Shown: piece after piece, positions 33,025-41,706 of the stretch
Layout of the letters: each line of letters starts with the position of its first letter
How positions within the stretch are numbered: the stretch's first letter is position 1
Origin: Alcanivorax jadensis T9
Lineage (GTDB): Bacteria; Pseudomonadota; Gammaproteobacteria; Pseudomonadales; Alcanivoracaceae
DNA length: 64,000 bases
Direction of reading: 5' to 3'
Assembly (NCBI RefSeq): GCF_000756655.1
Contig: NZ_ARXU01000003.1
Span: 372,001-436,000, forward strand
Notes under the pieces: generated by a model
The model's database searches: none
What the model was told of the DNA's origin: nothing
What the model saw: the letters and a program-made list of their open reading frames with translations, nothing else
Made by a program: the position numbers and the translations under genes

Positions 33025-33060
33025 CGCACGCAGTGCGACCCAAAGGGTGAGCGAAGTGCA
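32995..33060. repeat. Dispersed repeat overlapping the HDAC-like gene end
   Basis: Read in reverse, TTCGCTCACCCTTTGGGTCG followed by TGCGTTACTCCGCTTCGCTG resembles 45009-45071 (TTCGCTGCGCTCACCCTTCG then TGCGTTACTTCGCTACGCTA). The repeat encodes the last codons and stop of the deacetylase gene. Confidence 0.65.
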
Positions 33061-33086
33061 TAAACCCAAAACCTGAAAATCGGTAT

Positions 33087-33163
33087 TGACCACAGAGGGC
33101 ACAGAGATCACTGAGGAAAAGAATGGGTTTTCTCTGTGTGCTCTGTGCCCTCTGTGGTGAAAT
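33087..33163. repeat. Inverted repeat, CACAGAGGGCACAGAG family
   Basis: Arms 33087-33120 and about 33128-33163 are inverse copies of the family also found at 21355-21543 and 51751-51824. It lies between the HDAC-like and CbiX-like genes. Confidence 0.8.
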
Positions 33164-33235
33164 TGCTTTTGATTTACGTGGGTTATCGCGCCGTCAGCGA
33201 CGCTCCTACAGAAAGATTGATGAGGGAGAGCCCCT

Positions 33236-33616
33236 ATGTCCAAAGCCCTGCTAATCATGGCCCATGGCAGCCGTAGTGACACTGCCAACGATGAATTCCG
33301 TGCCCTGGTGGAAACCGTGGCGGAATCCGCCCATGGGGCGGGCGAGGAATACGTGGCGGTGCTGCCCTGTTTCCTCGAGCTGGCGCAGCCTTCCCTGTTG
33401 GAGGCGATTCAGCAACTGGAGCACCAGCCGGTTACCCGTGTGCAGCTGTATCCGTTGTTTTTCAACAAGGGAAAACACGTGGGCAAGGACATCCCGGCCC
33501 AGGTGGAAGATGCCCGACAACGGTTTCCCGATCTCACCATTGAGTTGCTGGATTATTTTGGCAATGCCAACGGTCTGGCGGCGCTGGTGCTCAAGCATAT
33601 CGGGGAACAGGACTAG
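33236..33616 (+). CDS. CbiX/SirB-like sirohydrochlorin chelatase
   Basis: 126 residues, the size of a single-domain CbiX-S-type chelatase. His in LLIMAHGSRSDTAN (residue about 10) and His in FFNKGKHVGKDIP (residue about 81) are the expected metal-binding pair. It would insert Fe2+ or Co2+ into sirohydrochlorin for siroheme or cobamide synthesis. No other tetrapyrrole gene is adjacent. A GAGAG ribosome site precedes the ATG. Confidence 0.85.
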   Translation: MSKALLIMAHGSRSDTANDEFRALVETVAESAHGAGEEYVAVLPCFLELAQPSLLEAIQQLEHQPVTRVQLYPLFFNKGKHVGKDIPAQVEDARQRFPDLTIELLDYFGNANGLAALVLKHIGEQD

Positions 33617-33621
33617 CTGGC

Positions 33622-33750
33622 ATGGCCATGGACGGCACAGTATTCGCCAGAGAGATTGATACGCTGTTTGCCTGGGAATCCTCGGATACGGTCTCCTACG
33701 CGGAAGCGTTGAAATCCTGGGCCGCCGTTGCAGCGTTGCTTGCAAAGTAA
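33622..33750 (+). CDS. Possible small protein, 42 aa
   Basis: Open frame MAMDGTVFAREIDTLFAWE..., ending AAVAALLAK, starting 6 bp after the chelatase stop. Amphipathic character and close spacing suggest it could be a real cotranscribed small gene, but there is no family match and only a weak ribosome site (CTAGCTGG). Confidence 0.4.
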   Translation: MAMDGTVFAREIDTLFAWESSDTVSYAEALKSWAAVAALLAK

Positions 33751-33830
33751 AAGATTCGGTATGGAGGTGACCGCCGTCCTTTGTTTTCGAGCAACGCCGG
33801 AACAGTGAATGGATGTGGTCTGAATCGGCC

Positions 33831-34994
33831 CTAGAAAGTCTTGGCAAACACCAGTCCGCCCCACAACACATTGCGATCGCCCACGCCGTCTTTCAGTTCG
33901 GAAGTGTGACCGCGCAGCACATAGCTGAGCCGGTAGCCGTCGCTGAAAGCCCAGGTATAACCGAGCCAGGCTTCGGCCACGCCATGGTTCAGCTCGTTAC
34001 TGTCGTAGCTCACTTCGCTGTCACGGAACTGGCCTTGCAGAAAGGCGTTGTAGGCTCGGCCCACCAGAGCGATGCCGCCCCACAGGTAATGCTCATGATC
34101 CTGGCTCATGGCGGTGGCGTTGTTGCGTTCACCGTAGTGCGCCAGTTCCGAGCTGGTCTGCCACCAGGGTGTATGCAGACGTCCGGCGCGAAAGCTCAGG
34201 CTCCAGCGTGCTTCGGTGAGGTAGCCCAGCGAGCCTTCCACGGTGCTCTTCACTTCCAGGTTGTCGGTGGAAACGGGTAGGATTTTCTGCCGGGCCACGG
34301 CATAGCGGAAGGTGGGTTCGCCGCCGTCGCTGACCTGATGCTCCCAGCCCTCCGCCCGGTCACTACCAATCACCTTGTGGACCCCGTTCTGGATATCACC
34401 GGCCAGGTCCAGACCCATGGCGCCGACTGTCAGTGAGCTGTGCCAGGCCACTTGCTTGGCCGGGTCTACCTGTACCCGGCTGCTGGAGACATACAGCAGG
34501 CTGGCGTAGGGGCGGTCGTCATACAACGGGGCCTCGGCTTCCTTGTCTTCCGGGGTGAACCCGAAGATGCCGGCCTCGAAGCTATGGCCCCGGACATTGC
34601 TGTTGGTGATGCCCTCCACCCCGGTCAAGCGGTCGATCCAGGTCAGCGGAGTATTCAGTGACAGGGCAAAGTCCCGGGCACGGGTACCGGTGGCGGCGAC
34701 ACTGATGCCATAGGTGTAGTCCTGATCCCGGCTGCCCGGGACCAGCAGATCGTTATCCAGGGTCAGGGACCAGCTGCCGGTTTCCCGCTCCTGTGCCGGG
34801 TTGGTGCGGGGGCGAGGTGGGCGCTGCTCTTCGAATGCCGGGTCGCCGGCCCGGGCCAGCTGCACGGTATCGACATTGGTGGCCCCGCTGCTGGTGCCGG
34901 GCACTGCCAGGCTGGCCAGAAGGATCACAAGCAGCCCGGTCATGGCCGTCCCATGGGAATTGGCAACAGCTGTCTGTCTCTCTGTGTGTTTCAT
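33831..34994 (-). CDS. Outer-membrane lipid A deacylase-like protein (LpxR/DUF2219)
   Basis: 387 residues with an N-terminal signal (MTGLLVILLASLAVPGTSSGA; the true start may be Met18). The mature part is a beta-barrel type: SLTLDNDLLVPGSRDQDYTYGISVAATG, YDDRPYASLLYVS and a C-terminal aromatic strand ending VFAKTF. The motif pair with N/D..D.YTYG and DDRPYA is characteristic of LpxR, which removes the 3'-acyloxyacyl chain of lipid A. Substrate in this organism is inferred. It stands alone on the minus strand. Confidence 0.85.
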   Translation of the reverse strand: MKHTERQTAVANSHGTAMTGLLVILLASLAVPGTSSGATNVDTVQLARAGDPAFEEQRPPRPRTNPAQERETGSWSLTLDNDLLVPGSRDQDYTYGISVAATGTRARDFALSLNTPLTWIDRLTGVEGITNSNVRGHSFEAGIFGFTPEDKEAEAPLYDDRPYASLLYVSSSRVQVDPAKQVAWHSSLTVGAMGLDLAGDIQNGVHKVIGSDRAEGWEHQVSDGGEPTFRYAVARQKILPVSTDNLEVKSTVEGSLGYLTEARWSLSFRAGRLHTPWWQTSSELAHYGERNNATAMSQDHEHYLWGGIALVGRAYNAFLQGQFRDSEVSYDSNELNHGVAEAWLGYTWAFSDGYRLSYVLRGHTSELKDGVGDRNVLWGGLVFAKTF

Positions 34995-35167
34995 GGCTCC
35001 GTGTCCAACTGAGGGGGAGCAATGCGTCCCCCGGGTTACGTTTGCTGCGCGTACAGTAGTGCCGGCACGTGCAGTAGCGGTATTGGGTTGCTGGACGGTT
35101 ATTGCCTGTTTCTGCAGAGAGTTGTCGTTATGCCAGCGTTGACGGTTCAGCGAATGTGAGCGTCAGA

Positions 35168-35281
35168 ATGGTGATGACAAGGATGAGCCGGAACAGTTTG
35201 ATGAAACAGCGGAACTGGCTGGGCGATTTAATCGATTTTTTCGAACTTTACTTTCTGAATGGCGGCCCCGCTTTGTCGTAG
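35168..35281 (+). CDS. Possible small peptide, 37 aa
   Basis: Open frame MVMTRMSRNSLMKQRNWLGD... ending GGPALS within the 34995-35401 gap. Basic N-terminus followed by a hydrophobic DLIDFFELYFLN. No convincing ribosome site. The rest of this 400-bp gap shows no other gene that I can support. Confidence 0.2.
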   Translation: MVMTRMSRNSLMKQRNWLGDLIDFFELYFLNGGPALS

Positions 35282-35401
35282 CGGTGACCGAATGGCTGCT
35301 TCATGCGTTGTTTTCTGTCATTGAGCCGTTCCCTGCCTCAAGCGTAGCCTCAAGGTCATTATCGAGTTTTCACCAGTCAACCACGTGTGAGGAGAGGCAA
35401 G

Positions 35402-36568
35402 GTGGCAGAGGCATATATCGTAGCGGCGGTGCGTACCGCCGGAGGCAAGAAGAATGGTCGGCTGAGCAAGGTACATCCGGCGGATATGGGTGGCCGGGTG
35501 ATTGATGCGGTGGTAGGCCGTATCGGTGTGGCGCCGGAGAAGGTGGACGACGTGATTTTTGGTTGCGTGAGCCAGATCGGGCCGCAGACCTTCAATGTGG
35601 CACGTACCTCCATTCTCAGCTCCTGTCTGCCGGAATCCGTACCCGGTGTCACCATCGACCGCCAGTGCGGCTCCTCCCAGCAGGCTATTCATTTCGCTGC
35701 CCAGGCGGTGATGAGTGGCACCCAGGATCTGGTCATCGCCGGCGGCGTGGAGTCCATGAGCCAGGTGCCTATCGGTGCTCCGGTAACCGCCGTCAAGGAA
35801 ATGGGCAACCCGTTTACTGGTGAAATCAGCAAGCGCTATCCCGGTGAAAACTTCAGCCAGTTTATCGGCGCCGAGCGCATGGCGGAGAAGTACGGCGTGA
35901 GCAAGGCCGAGCTGGACCAGTTCGCCTACGACTCTCACAAGCGGGGTGCCGCGGCTACCGAAGCCGGCCGCTTCAATGAGGAAATCATTCCGGTGCCGAT
36001 TACCCTGGAAGATGGCAGCAGCGACGAGCACATCGTCGATGAGGGGATTCGCTGGGAAGCGGAGCTGGATGCGATCAAGGCCCTGCAGCCGCTGCAGGAA
36101 GGCGGCCATATCAGTGCCGCCAATGCCAGCCAGATTACCGATGGCGCTTCTGCGGTGATGATTGCCAGCGAAAAGGCAGTGAAAGAATACGGTCTCACGC
36201 CACTGGCCCGCATTCATGCCATGGCGGTGGTGGGGTCCGATCCGACCATGGTGCTGGAAGGGCCGATTCCGGCCACCGAAAAAGTCCTCAAGCAGGCGGG
36301 TATGACCATTGGTGATATCGATCTGTATGAAGTGAACGAAGCGTTTGGTTCCGTGCCGTTGGCATGGATGAAGGCGGTGGGTGCCGACTACGAGAAGCTC
36401 AATGTCAACGGTGGCGCCCAGGCGTTGGGGCATCCGCTGGGTGCCACCGGTACCAAGCTGATGGGGACTCTGGTCTATGAGCTCAAGCGTCGCGGCGGCA
36501 AGTACGGTCTGCTGGCTATCTGCGAAGGACTGGGCACTGCTAACGCGACCATCATCGAAATCTTGTAA
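35402..36568 (+). CDS. Acetyl-CoA acetyltransferase (thiolase)
   Basis: 388 residues with a GTG start (GTGGCAGAGG) preceded by GAGGAGAG; an upstream frame extends only by chance. Thiolase motifs: catalytic Cys in VTIDRQCGSSQQAIHFAAQAV (about residue 88), NVNGGAQALGHPLGATGTKLMG (His) and ICEGLGTANATIIEIL at the C-terminus (in place of the common CxGxG). It condenses or cleaves acetyl/acyl-CoA in fatty-acid oxidation or related pathways. The C-terminal motif is C-E-G-L-G. The gene stands alone with a strong terminator following. Confidence 0.9.
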   Translation: MAEAYIVAAVRTAGGKKNGRLSKVHPADMGGRVIDAVVGRIGVAPEKVDDVIFGCVSQIGPQTFNVARTSILSSCLPESVPGVTIDRQCGSSQQAIHFAAQAVMSGTQDLVIAGGVESMSQVPIGAPVTAVKEMGNPFTGEISKRYPGENFSQFIGAERMAEKYGVSKAELDQFAYDSHKRGAAATEAGRFNEEIIPVPITLEDGSSDEHIVDEGIRWEAELDAIKALQPLQEGGHISAANASQITDGASAVMIASEKAVKEYGLTPLARIHAMAVVGSDPTMVLEGPIPATEKVLKQAGMTIGDIDLYEVNEAFGSVPLAWMKAVGADYEKLNVNGGAQALGHPLGATGTKLMGTLVYELKRRGGKYGLLAICEGLGTANATIIEIL

Positions 36569-36661
36569 GCGTCCTTGCAAGTTTCAAGTTGAAAGTGGCA
36601 ACGCGGGGTTGGTGTGGCGCCAGCGATGAAACGTTGGGTGCCGCGCCGTCGCGTTGTTCGA

Positions 36662-36705
36662 CCATAAAAAAGCCGCCCCGGGAAACCGGAGCGGCTTTTT
36701 TATGG
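36662..36705. terminator. Bidirectional Rho-independent terminator
   Basis: A long inverted repeat (CCATAAAAAAGCCGC / GCGGCTTTTTTATGG) with further inner CCGG pairing and A/T tracts on both sides. It separates the thiolase gene (+) from the convergent HupE gene (-). Confidence 0.92.
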
Positions 36706-36738
36706 TTGGAAATACTCACTGCTCCCCTCGGCATGAAG

Positions 36739-36770
36739 GTGGATTACGCCTTTGGCTAATCCACCCTACG
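36739..36770. repeat. Repeat of the GTGGATTACGCC...GGCTAATCCAC family
   Basis: GTGGATTACGCCTTTGGCTAA and onwards matches the inner repeat at 21409-21488 and forms its own hairpin (GTGGATTA/TAATCCAC). Confidence 0.75.
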
Positions 36771-36858
36771 TTTTATTCAGGGGTTGGCGGTTGATCCCCC
36801 CAAACCCTTCGCCATGCACGCATGGCTCCCGGGAGAAGAGGGGAAGATGATCGCCTGG

Positions 36859-37983
36859 TCAGGAGCCGCTCAGCCTTTCTGCCAGCCACACTCCGGCCAG
36901 TATCATGATGGCTATCGAGCCTACCGGCACAAAGATCCGTCGATAGGCCACGGTATTACGGACCAGATAGGCTGCTGGCACAAACAGCAACACAATGGCG
37001 ACCTGTCCCAGTTCCACGCCCAGATTGAAGCCCAGCAGCGGCAGGAAAATTCCGCTGTCGGTGAGTCCCAGATCGGCCAGTACCGAGGCAAAGCCCAGGC
37101 CATGAATCAGCCCGAACACAAAGGCCATTACCCAGCGTTTGGGAAACAGGCGGGGCACCAGGTTGGCCGCTGCACCCAACGCTACGGTGATGGCAATGGC
37201 GGACTCCACCAGCCAGATAGGTAGCGTGATGATACCCAGTGTCGCCAATGCCAGAGTCAGCGAATGGGTGACCGTAAAGGCGGTGACAATCGCCAGTGTC
37301 TGAGTCAGCGCGCCGGTGATGGTGGGTGCTGGCTGCCAGCCACCCCGTTGCCACACCAGTACCGCCGGGAACAGCAGTGTCAGCAGGAACAGGATGTGGT
37401 CATAGCCGATCAGAATGTGATGCACACCCTGGCGGATGAAACCCTGGAACGCCTGCCATTGCGATCCGGCATCGGTACCCATCAGTTGGTTGCGGTGTTG
37501 ATTACTGAACACAGCGGTGAGGGTGGTATCTACCTGCTCCAGCCGTAGCAGGCCATGGTGGCTGGGGTCACGATCAAACAGGAAGCTATAGCCCACAGCC
37601 AGTTGCTCCGGCGGCCGCTGGCAGTCGCCGCGCCAGTGCAGGGCGGCGTAGGTGCCATCCACATGGTCGATGGCCTGCAGTCGGGTCAGGTTGAGGGCGC
37701 AGGCGTGTCGTTCGGTGCCGTGCAGTGCCTCGATGGTGAGTGCAGGGAGTACGGTGGCGTCCAGGTTGCGCTGCTGCCGGCGCAGTTCGCCCCAGGTGAT
37801 GGCGCCATCACCATTCTGATCCAGTGGCAACACCAGCTGCAGGTCGCGCAGGGCGATATCCCAGCGACCCTCAATCAGGGCGTTGCCGGCATTGCTGTTG
37901 ATCACCAGATAGCTGTCGCTGGGTTTGTGGGCGAATGCCTGCCCGGCCAGCAAGAGCAGGAAAAGCAAAGACAGGGATTTCAT
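36859..37983 (-). CDS. HupE/UreJ-family protein with extracytoplasmic EF-hand
   Basis: 374 residues with a signal peptide (MKSLSLLFLLLLAGQAFA) and an N-terminal periplasmic region of about 180 residues. That region contains a canonical EF-hand loop DQNGDGAITWGE at about residues 56-67. The C-terminal half has six or seven helices with the HupE signature GVHHILIGYDHILFLLTLLFP (histidines and Asp likely bind metal) and FGLIHGLGFASVLADLG. HupE/UreJ proteins carry Ni or Co in short forms; this long form is of unknown specificity. It overlaps the upstream TPR gene by 4 bp and belongs with the DUF4331 cluster. Confidence 0.85.
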   Translation of the reverse strand: MKSLSLLFLLLLAGQAFAHKPSDSYLVINSNAGNALIEGRWDIALRDLQLVLPLDQNGDGAITWGELRRQQRNLDATVLPALTIEALHGTERHACALNLTRLQAIDHVDGTYAALHWRGDCQRPPEQLAVGYSFLFDRDPSHHGLLRLEQVDTTLTAVFSNQHRNQLMGTDAGSQWQAFQGFIRQGVHHILIGYDHILFLLTLLFPAVLVWQRGGWQPAPTITGALTQTLAIVTAFTVTHSLTLALATLGIITLPIWLVESAIAITVALGAAANLVPRLFPKRWVMAFVFGLIHGLGFASVLADLGLTDSGIFLPLLGFNLGVELGQVAIVLLFVPAAYLVRNTVAYRRIFVPVGSIAIMILAGVWLAERLSGS

Positions 37984-39239
37984 TCACTGGCTCCCTTGGC
38001 AGGTTGAGTGAGTTGGGCATCGTCAACCTGGTATCGGTCTACAAAGGCCTGTAACTGGCTCAAGGTTGCCTGATCGTCGGCGGCCATGGCGCTGGCGTGC
38101 AGCAGTCGCAGGTCAGCCAGTTCCCGTTGCTGCTGCCAGTTCTCCCGGGCCAGCGTGAGGGCGCCTTGCGGATCGGACTCTACTTCAAGCAGGAAGCGGG
38201 CGTGCTCGCGCAAGTGGCGCTGGCGACCGGTGTCCTGGTCAGCGGCCATGCGGGCCCGGTAGTCCTGCCGCCAGGCCTGGGCCTGAGGGTGCTCAAGGCG
38301 TTGCCCGGCAATGGCCAGCCTCAGCAAGGCGCCTTCCCTGTCCTGCCAGTTGGTGAGATCGCGGATGACCGCCTGTGCCTGGTTGCTGGCCAGCCACAGG
38401 TCACTTTGCAGGTAGCGTAGATAGGGATCATCCGGGGCCTGTTGCAAGGCGTCACGCAGGTGCTCGGTGGCCAGTTCGAGACGGCCCTGTTGCAGCGCTA
38501 TTTCCGCGCTCAGGGTGTTCAGCCATTGGGCGGATTTTCCCTGTGGAGCCGCCGGGCTGGATGCCAGGGCCTGCAGGGTGCGATAGGCTTGCTCCCGCTG
38601 GCCCGTGATGGCCTGGACGCTGGCCTGACAGAGCAAAACGGTGGTGGGCGGCAGCGTACGGGATGCTGCCTGGCAAGCCTGCCGGGCCTCATCGAACCGG
38701 CCTTGTACCCGGTCAATATTGGCCAGCATCAGCCACGCTTGTCCCTGGTTGGGTGACTGCTCCAGCAGTCGTGTCAGGCGATGACGGGCGCGGGCAAATT
38801 GATGACGTTGCTGTTCGATACGGGCCATCAGCAGGTTGGCTGCCGGTGACGACATGTCCTGACTGAATGGAGCCAGCGTGGCCTCGGCGTAACCGAGAAA
38901 GCGGGGATCGCCTTGGGCACTGGCATAGTCAATCTGTGAGCGGGCCAGTGCCAGCGCTGCTGACAGGTCGCTGGGTGGAGACGGCGCCTGCAGCTTTGCC
39001 GGAACCTGGGGAAGGCGGGCGAGAACCACATGGTCCCCGCCCGGTGTGTAGGGGGCGGCGCTTGCGGGGGCCGCCATGCAAAACAAAAAGAGAGTCACCG
39101 GAACCGACAAAAGACGCCATATTTTGGCGCCTTTGTCAGTCCCGGAGAAGCTCTCTGAAACGTGCGGGTGAAAAGCCTCCACTACCGCATCGCGGTAGTG
39201 GAGGCTGGTTTCATTTCTCCGCTGCCAATACATCGTCAT
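37980..39239 (-). CDS. Exported TPR-repeat protein
   Basis: 419 residues as drawn. The hydrophobic segment LLSVPVTLFLFCMAAPASAA lies about 45 residues in, so the true start may be a downstream GTG or TTG closer to it. TPR-like helical pairs fill residues about 115-400 (QGQAWLMLANIDRVQGRFDEARQACQAA; QGRLELATEHLRDALQQAPDDPYLRYL). It is probably periplasmic. It sits between the lipoprotein and the HupE gene and should act as a scaffold in the same system. Confidence 0.75.
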   Translation of the reverse strand: MTMYWQRRNETSLHYRDAVVEAFHPHVSESFSGTDKGAKIWRLLSVPVTLFLFCMAAPASAAPYTPGGDHVVLARLPQVPAKLQAPSPPSDLSAALALARSQIDYASAQGDPRFLGYAEATLAPFSQDMSSPAANLLMARIEQQRHQFARARHRLTRLLEQSPNQGQAWLMLANIDRVQGRFDEARQACQAASRTLPPTTVLLCQASVQAITGQREQAYRTLQALASSPAAPQGKSAQWLNTLSAEIALQQGRLELATEHLRDALQQAPDDPYLRYLQSDLWLASNQAQAVIRDLTNWQDREGALLRLAIAGQRLEHPQAQAWRQDYRARMAADQDTGRQRHLREHARFLLEVESDPQGALTLARENWQQQRELADLRLLHASAMAADDQATLSQLQAFVDRYQVDDAQLTQPAKGASE

Positions 39240-39456
39240 AGGCGTTCGGGTTATTCAGATCACGAAAAATGAAGCGGGTATCATTGATGGGAACCGAATC
39301 CCGGGTATCCCCGCTAGTGGCTAGCTGAGCTTTCACAAAGGCGGTGTAGTTGATCGCCACCGGCGCCTGCTGGCGGGGACGGTCATTGTCACTGCCAAAG
39401 CACCCGCTCAGCACCAATGCACTCAGGCTGATGATGGTAGCCAGTAGATATCGCAT
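39211..39456 (-). CDS. Small lipoprotein in the DUF4331 cluster
   Basis: 81 residues, signal ending in LVLSGC (Cys19). The mature part is polar (VAINYTAFVKAQLATSGDTRDSVPINDTRF). Its C-terminal codons overlap the start drawn for the TPR gene by 29 bp, which again suggests that the TPR gene starts later. It follows the DUF4331 gene by 11 bp. Confidence 0.75.
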   Translation of the reverse strand: MRYLLATIISLSALVLSGCFGSDNDRPRQQAPVAINYTAFVKAQLATSGDTRDSVPINDTRFIFRDLNNPNAYDDVLAAEK

Positions 39457-39467
39457 GATGTCCTCCT

Positions 39468-40988
39468 TTACTCTGCTGCGGCAACGTTATCGGCGCCGGG
39501 CAGTGGGGTGTTCAGGTAGGGGAAACGGGTCAGGTAGTCCGCCGCGTTGGGCAGGGCGCCGTCGTTGACGATGGCGCCACCGTTGACCTGCATGTCCTGA
39601 GTACCACAGGAGCCAATTTCGCCACCCGCGGCTTCACCGTTCACGTCGGCGCCACACAGGAAGCCTTCAGCCGCAGTGAGGGCGATGTCTACCACATCAT
39701 CAATCGGGCGTCGGCCATTGGGGAAGCCGGCAAAGTCGCCACCTGCAACACCCAGATCATTCTGGCCACCTGCTGCCGTGGCCGGGATCCCGGTGTTCAG
39801 GCGCAGCATTTCGCTGGCGGTAACGGTGGGTAATTGAGTGACCCCGGGCACACCGGTAAGGAAGACAGTGACCAGGTCATTACGGGGCGTTTCCGGTGCC
39901 GGTACACCGAACAGGATTTCTACCAGTGCAGGCAGGCTGGGGTTGGTCACATAGGTAGCAAACTGACCATCATCCTTGGGTTCACTGCTGTTGAAACGGT
40001 CCTTGTCGGGCAGGCCGATGACCACTTCATTGACCAGCGGAGAGCCAAGACGGGACACCTGGGTAAAGGCGCCGCCTTTCACTGCAGGGCCTTTGGCGTT
40101 ACTGCTGCCGGTAGTCTCTGAGCCCTGGGGTGCCGGATTGATGACTGTGGCCTGGCGGATGCTGGCGGTGGTCCAGCCGCCGATCACGGTGTTCTCACCG
40201 GTGAGGCAGTCAGCCGGGACTTCCAATGCCAGGCTGGTGATGTTCTTGTCGGCAATGATGTTTCTGCGCGAGTCCCGTGCACCCAGCGGATTCAACGCGA
40301 CCAGATCGAAGACTTCACCCAGGTTAACGACAAAGCCTTCCTGGCGCTGTCCGGCAAATACGCGGCCGGGCATGGGGCAGTCAGGGATTGTCACATCGTA
40401 GATGAAGTTGTCCGCATAGGTCTCATAGTCACCAATGGACTTGGTGCCGATGTTGTCCAGCGGTTTGGCAAAGCTGCTGTCACCACTGCCGGCATCGGTC
40501 AGATTCTGCACGTTGCCAGTACGACGATCGCCGGTCACCATTTCTACGGTGAAACTTTCCAGTACATTCTGGGCATCGTTGTTCTGGCCGGTGACGGCAC
40601 CGATATTAATCAGCGGTACGGGGACAGAGGTGCCGCCTACATCGACCGCCAGGTCGCGGCGCTCAGTATTGAACTGGAAACGGAAGGTAATGTTTTCTTG
40701 CGCGTTGCCATCGTTATCAATGTGGATTTCATAGATGGCGTCATCATCGAGGGAGAAATAATTGGGGCCGCCGTACGCGTCCTGCAGCGGCAGATAGTTG
40801 GCAATCAGAGTGACATAGCCGTCACGACCGGATTCATAGCTGTTGAACATGTAGAAATCCGTACCGTCGACTTTGGGCATGCCTGTAATAAAAGGGGCTT
40901 CCCGGTGGCTGGATGCCATCGTGCCGGCGCTGGCCAGCAGGGTGGCGGCAGCGCAGGCCGCGGGAATCAGGGTAAGGCGGGATAACAT
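39468..40988 (-). CDS. Exported DUF4331 protein
   Basis: 506 residues starting MLSRLTLIPAACAAATLLAS with a signal peptide cleaved near MASSHREAP. The start at 40988 fits GAAAGGAG upstream; a frame open to 41075 lacks a site and would extend the signal peptide. Family stretches are SSHREAPFITGMPKVDGTDFYMFNSYESGRDGYVTLIANYLPLQ and MPGRVFAGQRQEGFVVNLGE. Acidic residues and a beta-rich sequence suggest a periplasmic or surface protein. It is the first gene of a minus-strand group DUF4331-lipoprotein-TPR-HupE, opposite an ECF sigma gene. Function is unknown. Confidence 0.85.
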   Translation of the reverse strand: MLSRLTLIPAACAAATLLASAGTMASSHREAPFITGMPKVDGTDFYMFNSYESGRDGYVTLIANYLPLQDAYGGPNYFSLDDDAIYEIHIDNDGNAQENITFRFQFNTERRDLAVDVGGTSVPVPLINIGAVTGQNNDAQNVLESFTVEMVTGDRRTGNVQNLTDAGSGDSSFAKPLDNIGTKSIGDYETYADNFIYDVTIPDCPMPGRVFAGQRQEGFVVNLGEVFDLVALNPLGARDSRRNIIADKNITSLALEVPADCLTGENTVIGGWTTASIRQATVINPAPQGSETTGSSNAKGPAVKGGAFTQVSRLGSPLVNEVVIGLPDKDRFNSSEPKDDGQFATYVTNPSLPALVEILFGVPAPETPRNDLVTVFLTGVPGVTQLPTVTASEMLRLNTGIPATAAGGQNDLGVAGGDFAGFPNGRRPIDDVVDIALTAAEGFLCGADVNGEAAGGEIGSCGTQDMQVNGGAIVNDGALPNAADYLTRFPYLNTPLPGADNVAAAE

Positions 40989-41160
40989 GACGAATCTCCT
41001 TTCTTGTCGGTGTGTAAGTAGTACGCGACAGGAATGGAACTGGATGCAGAATTTATTTTTCTTTTTTTTCTGCATCCGAATCCGGTTTTTTCACGTATTA
41101 ACGACAACGCATCTGTCATTAGTGAGGAACGACTCATGGTAATACAGGGGGTGCCTCGTC

Positions 41161-41706
41161 ATGGCAGAAGCAGACGACGGACTGGTACGCGCGCTGGCTC
41201 GAATCGCTCAGGGCGACCGTCAGGCTTTTGCCGGTTTTTATCAGAAAACCCATCGCGCGGTATTTGGTATGTGTGTGCATTTGCTGCGGGACCGTGATGA
41301 GGCCTGTGATGTACTCCAGGAAACCTATATTCAGGTCTGGCACCACGCCGGCGAATACCATTGTGATCGTGGCAGCGTGCAGACCTGGATGATGTCCATC
41401 GGCCGTTATCGCTGTCTGGATGCCTTGCGTCGCCGCCGCTACGAGGCGGATTACGATAGCGTCAGTGACCGCCAGGAAAGTAGCGCCCCGGGCCCAATGG
41501 ACAACGCCGGCAACCAGCTGGATCGTCAACGACTCAATCACTGCCTGAAAGATCTGGATGAACGGTATCGTTCCAGTATCGAGATGGCCTACTTTCGTGG
41601 TTTCACTCATCAGGAGCTGGCGGTCGCCATGGGCGAGCCGTTAGGAACCACAAAAAGCTGGATTCGTCGCGGGCTGGATGTATTGCGCCGGTGTCTGGAC
41701 ACATGA
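41161..41706 (+). CDS. ECF RNA polymerase sigma factor
   Basis: 181 residues with region 2 (AFAGFYQKTHRAVFGMCVHLLRDRDEACDVLQETYIQVWHHAGEY) and region 4 (LDERYRSSIEMAYFRGFTHQELAVAMGEPLGTTKSWIRRGLDVLRRCL). It resembles the SigK-like ECF group paired with ZAS/RskA-type anti-sigma factors. The stop codon overlaps the start of the anti-sigma gene (ATGA at 41703). It should drive the divergent DUF4331 operon and itself, but the promoter motif was not identified. Confidence 0.92.
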   Translation: MAEADDGLVRALARIAQGDRQAFAGFYQKTHRAVFGMCVHLLRDRDEACDVLQETYIQVWHHAGEYHCDRGSVQTWMMSIGRYRCLDALRRRRYEADYDSVSDRQESSAPGPMDNAGNQLDRQRLNHCLKDLDERYRSSIEMAYFRGFTHQELAVAMGEPLGTTKSWIRRGLDVLRRCLDT

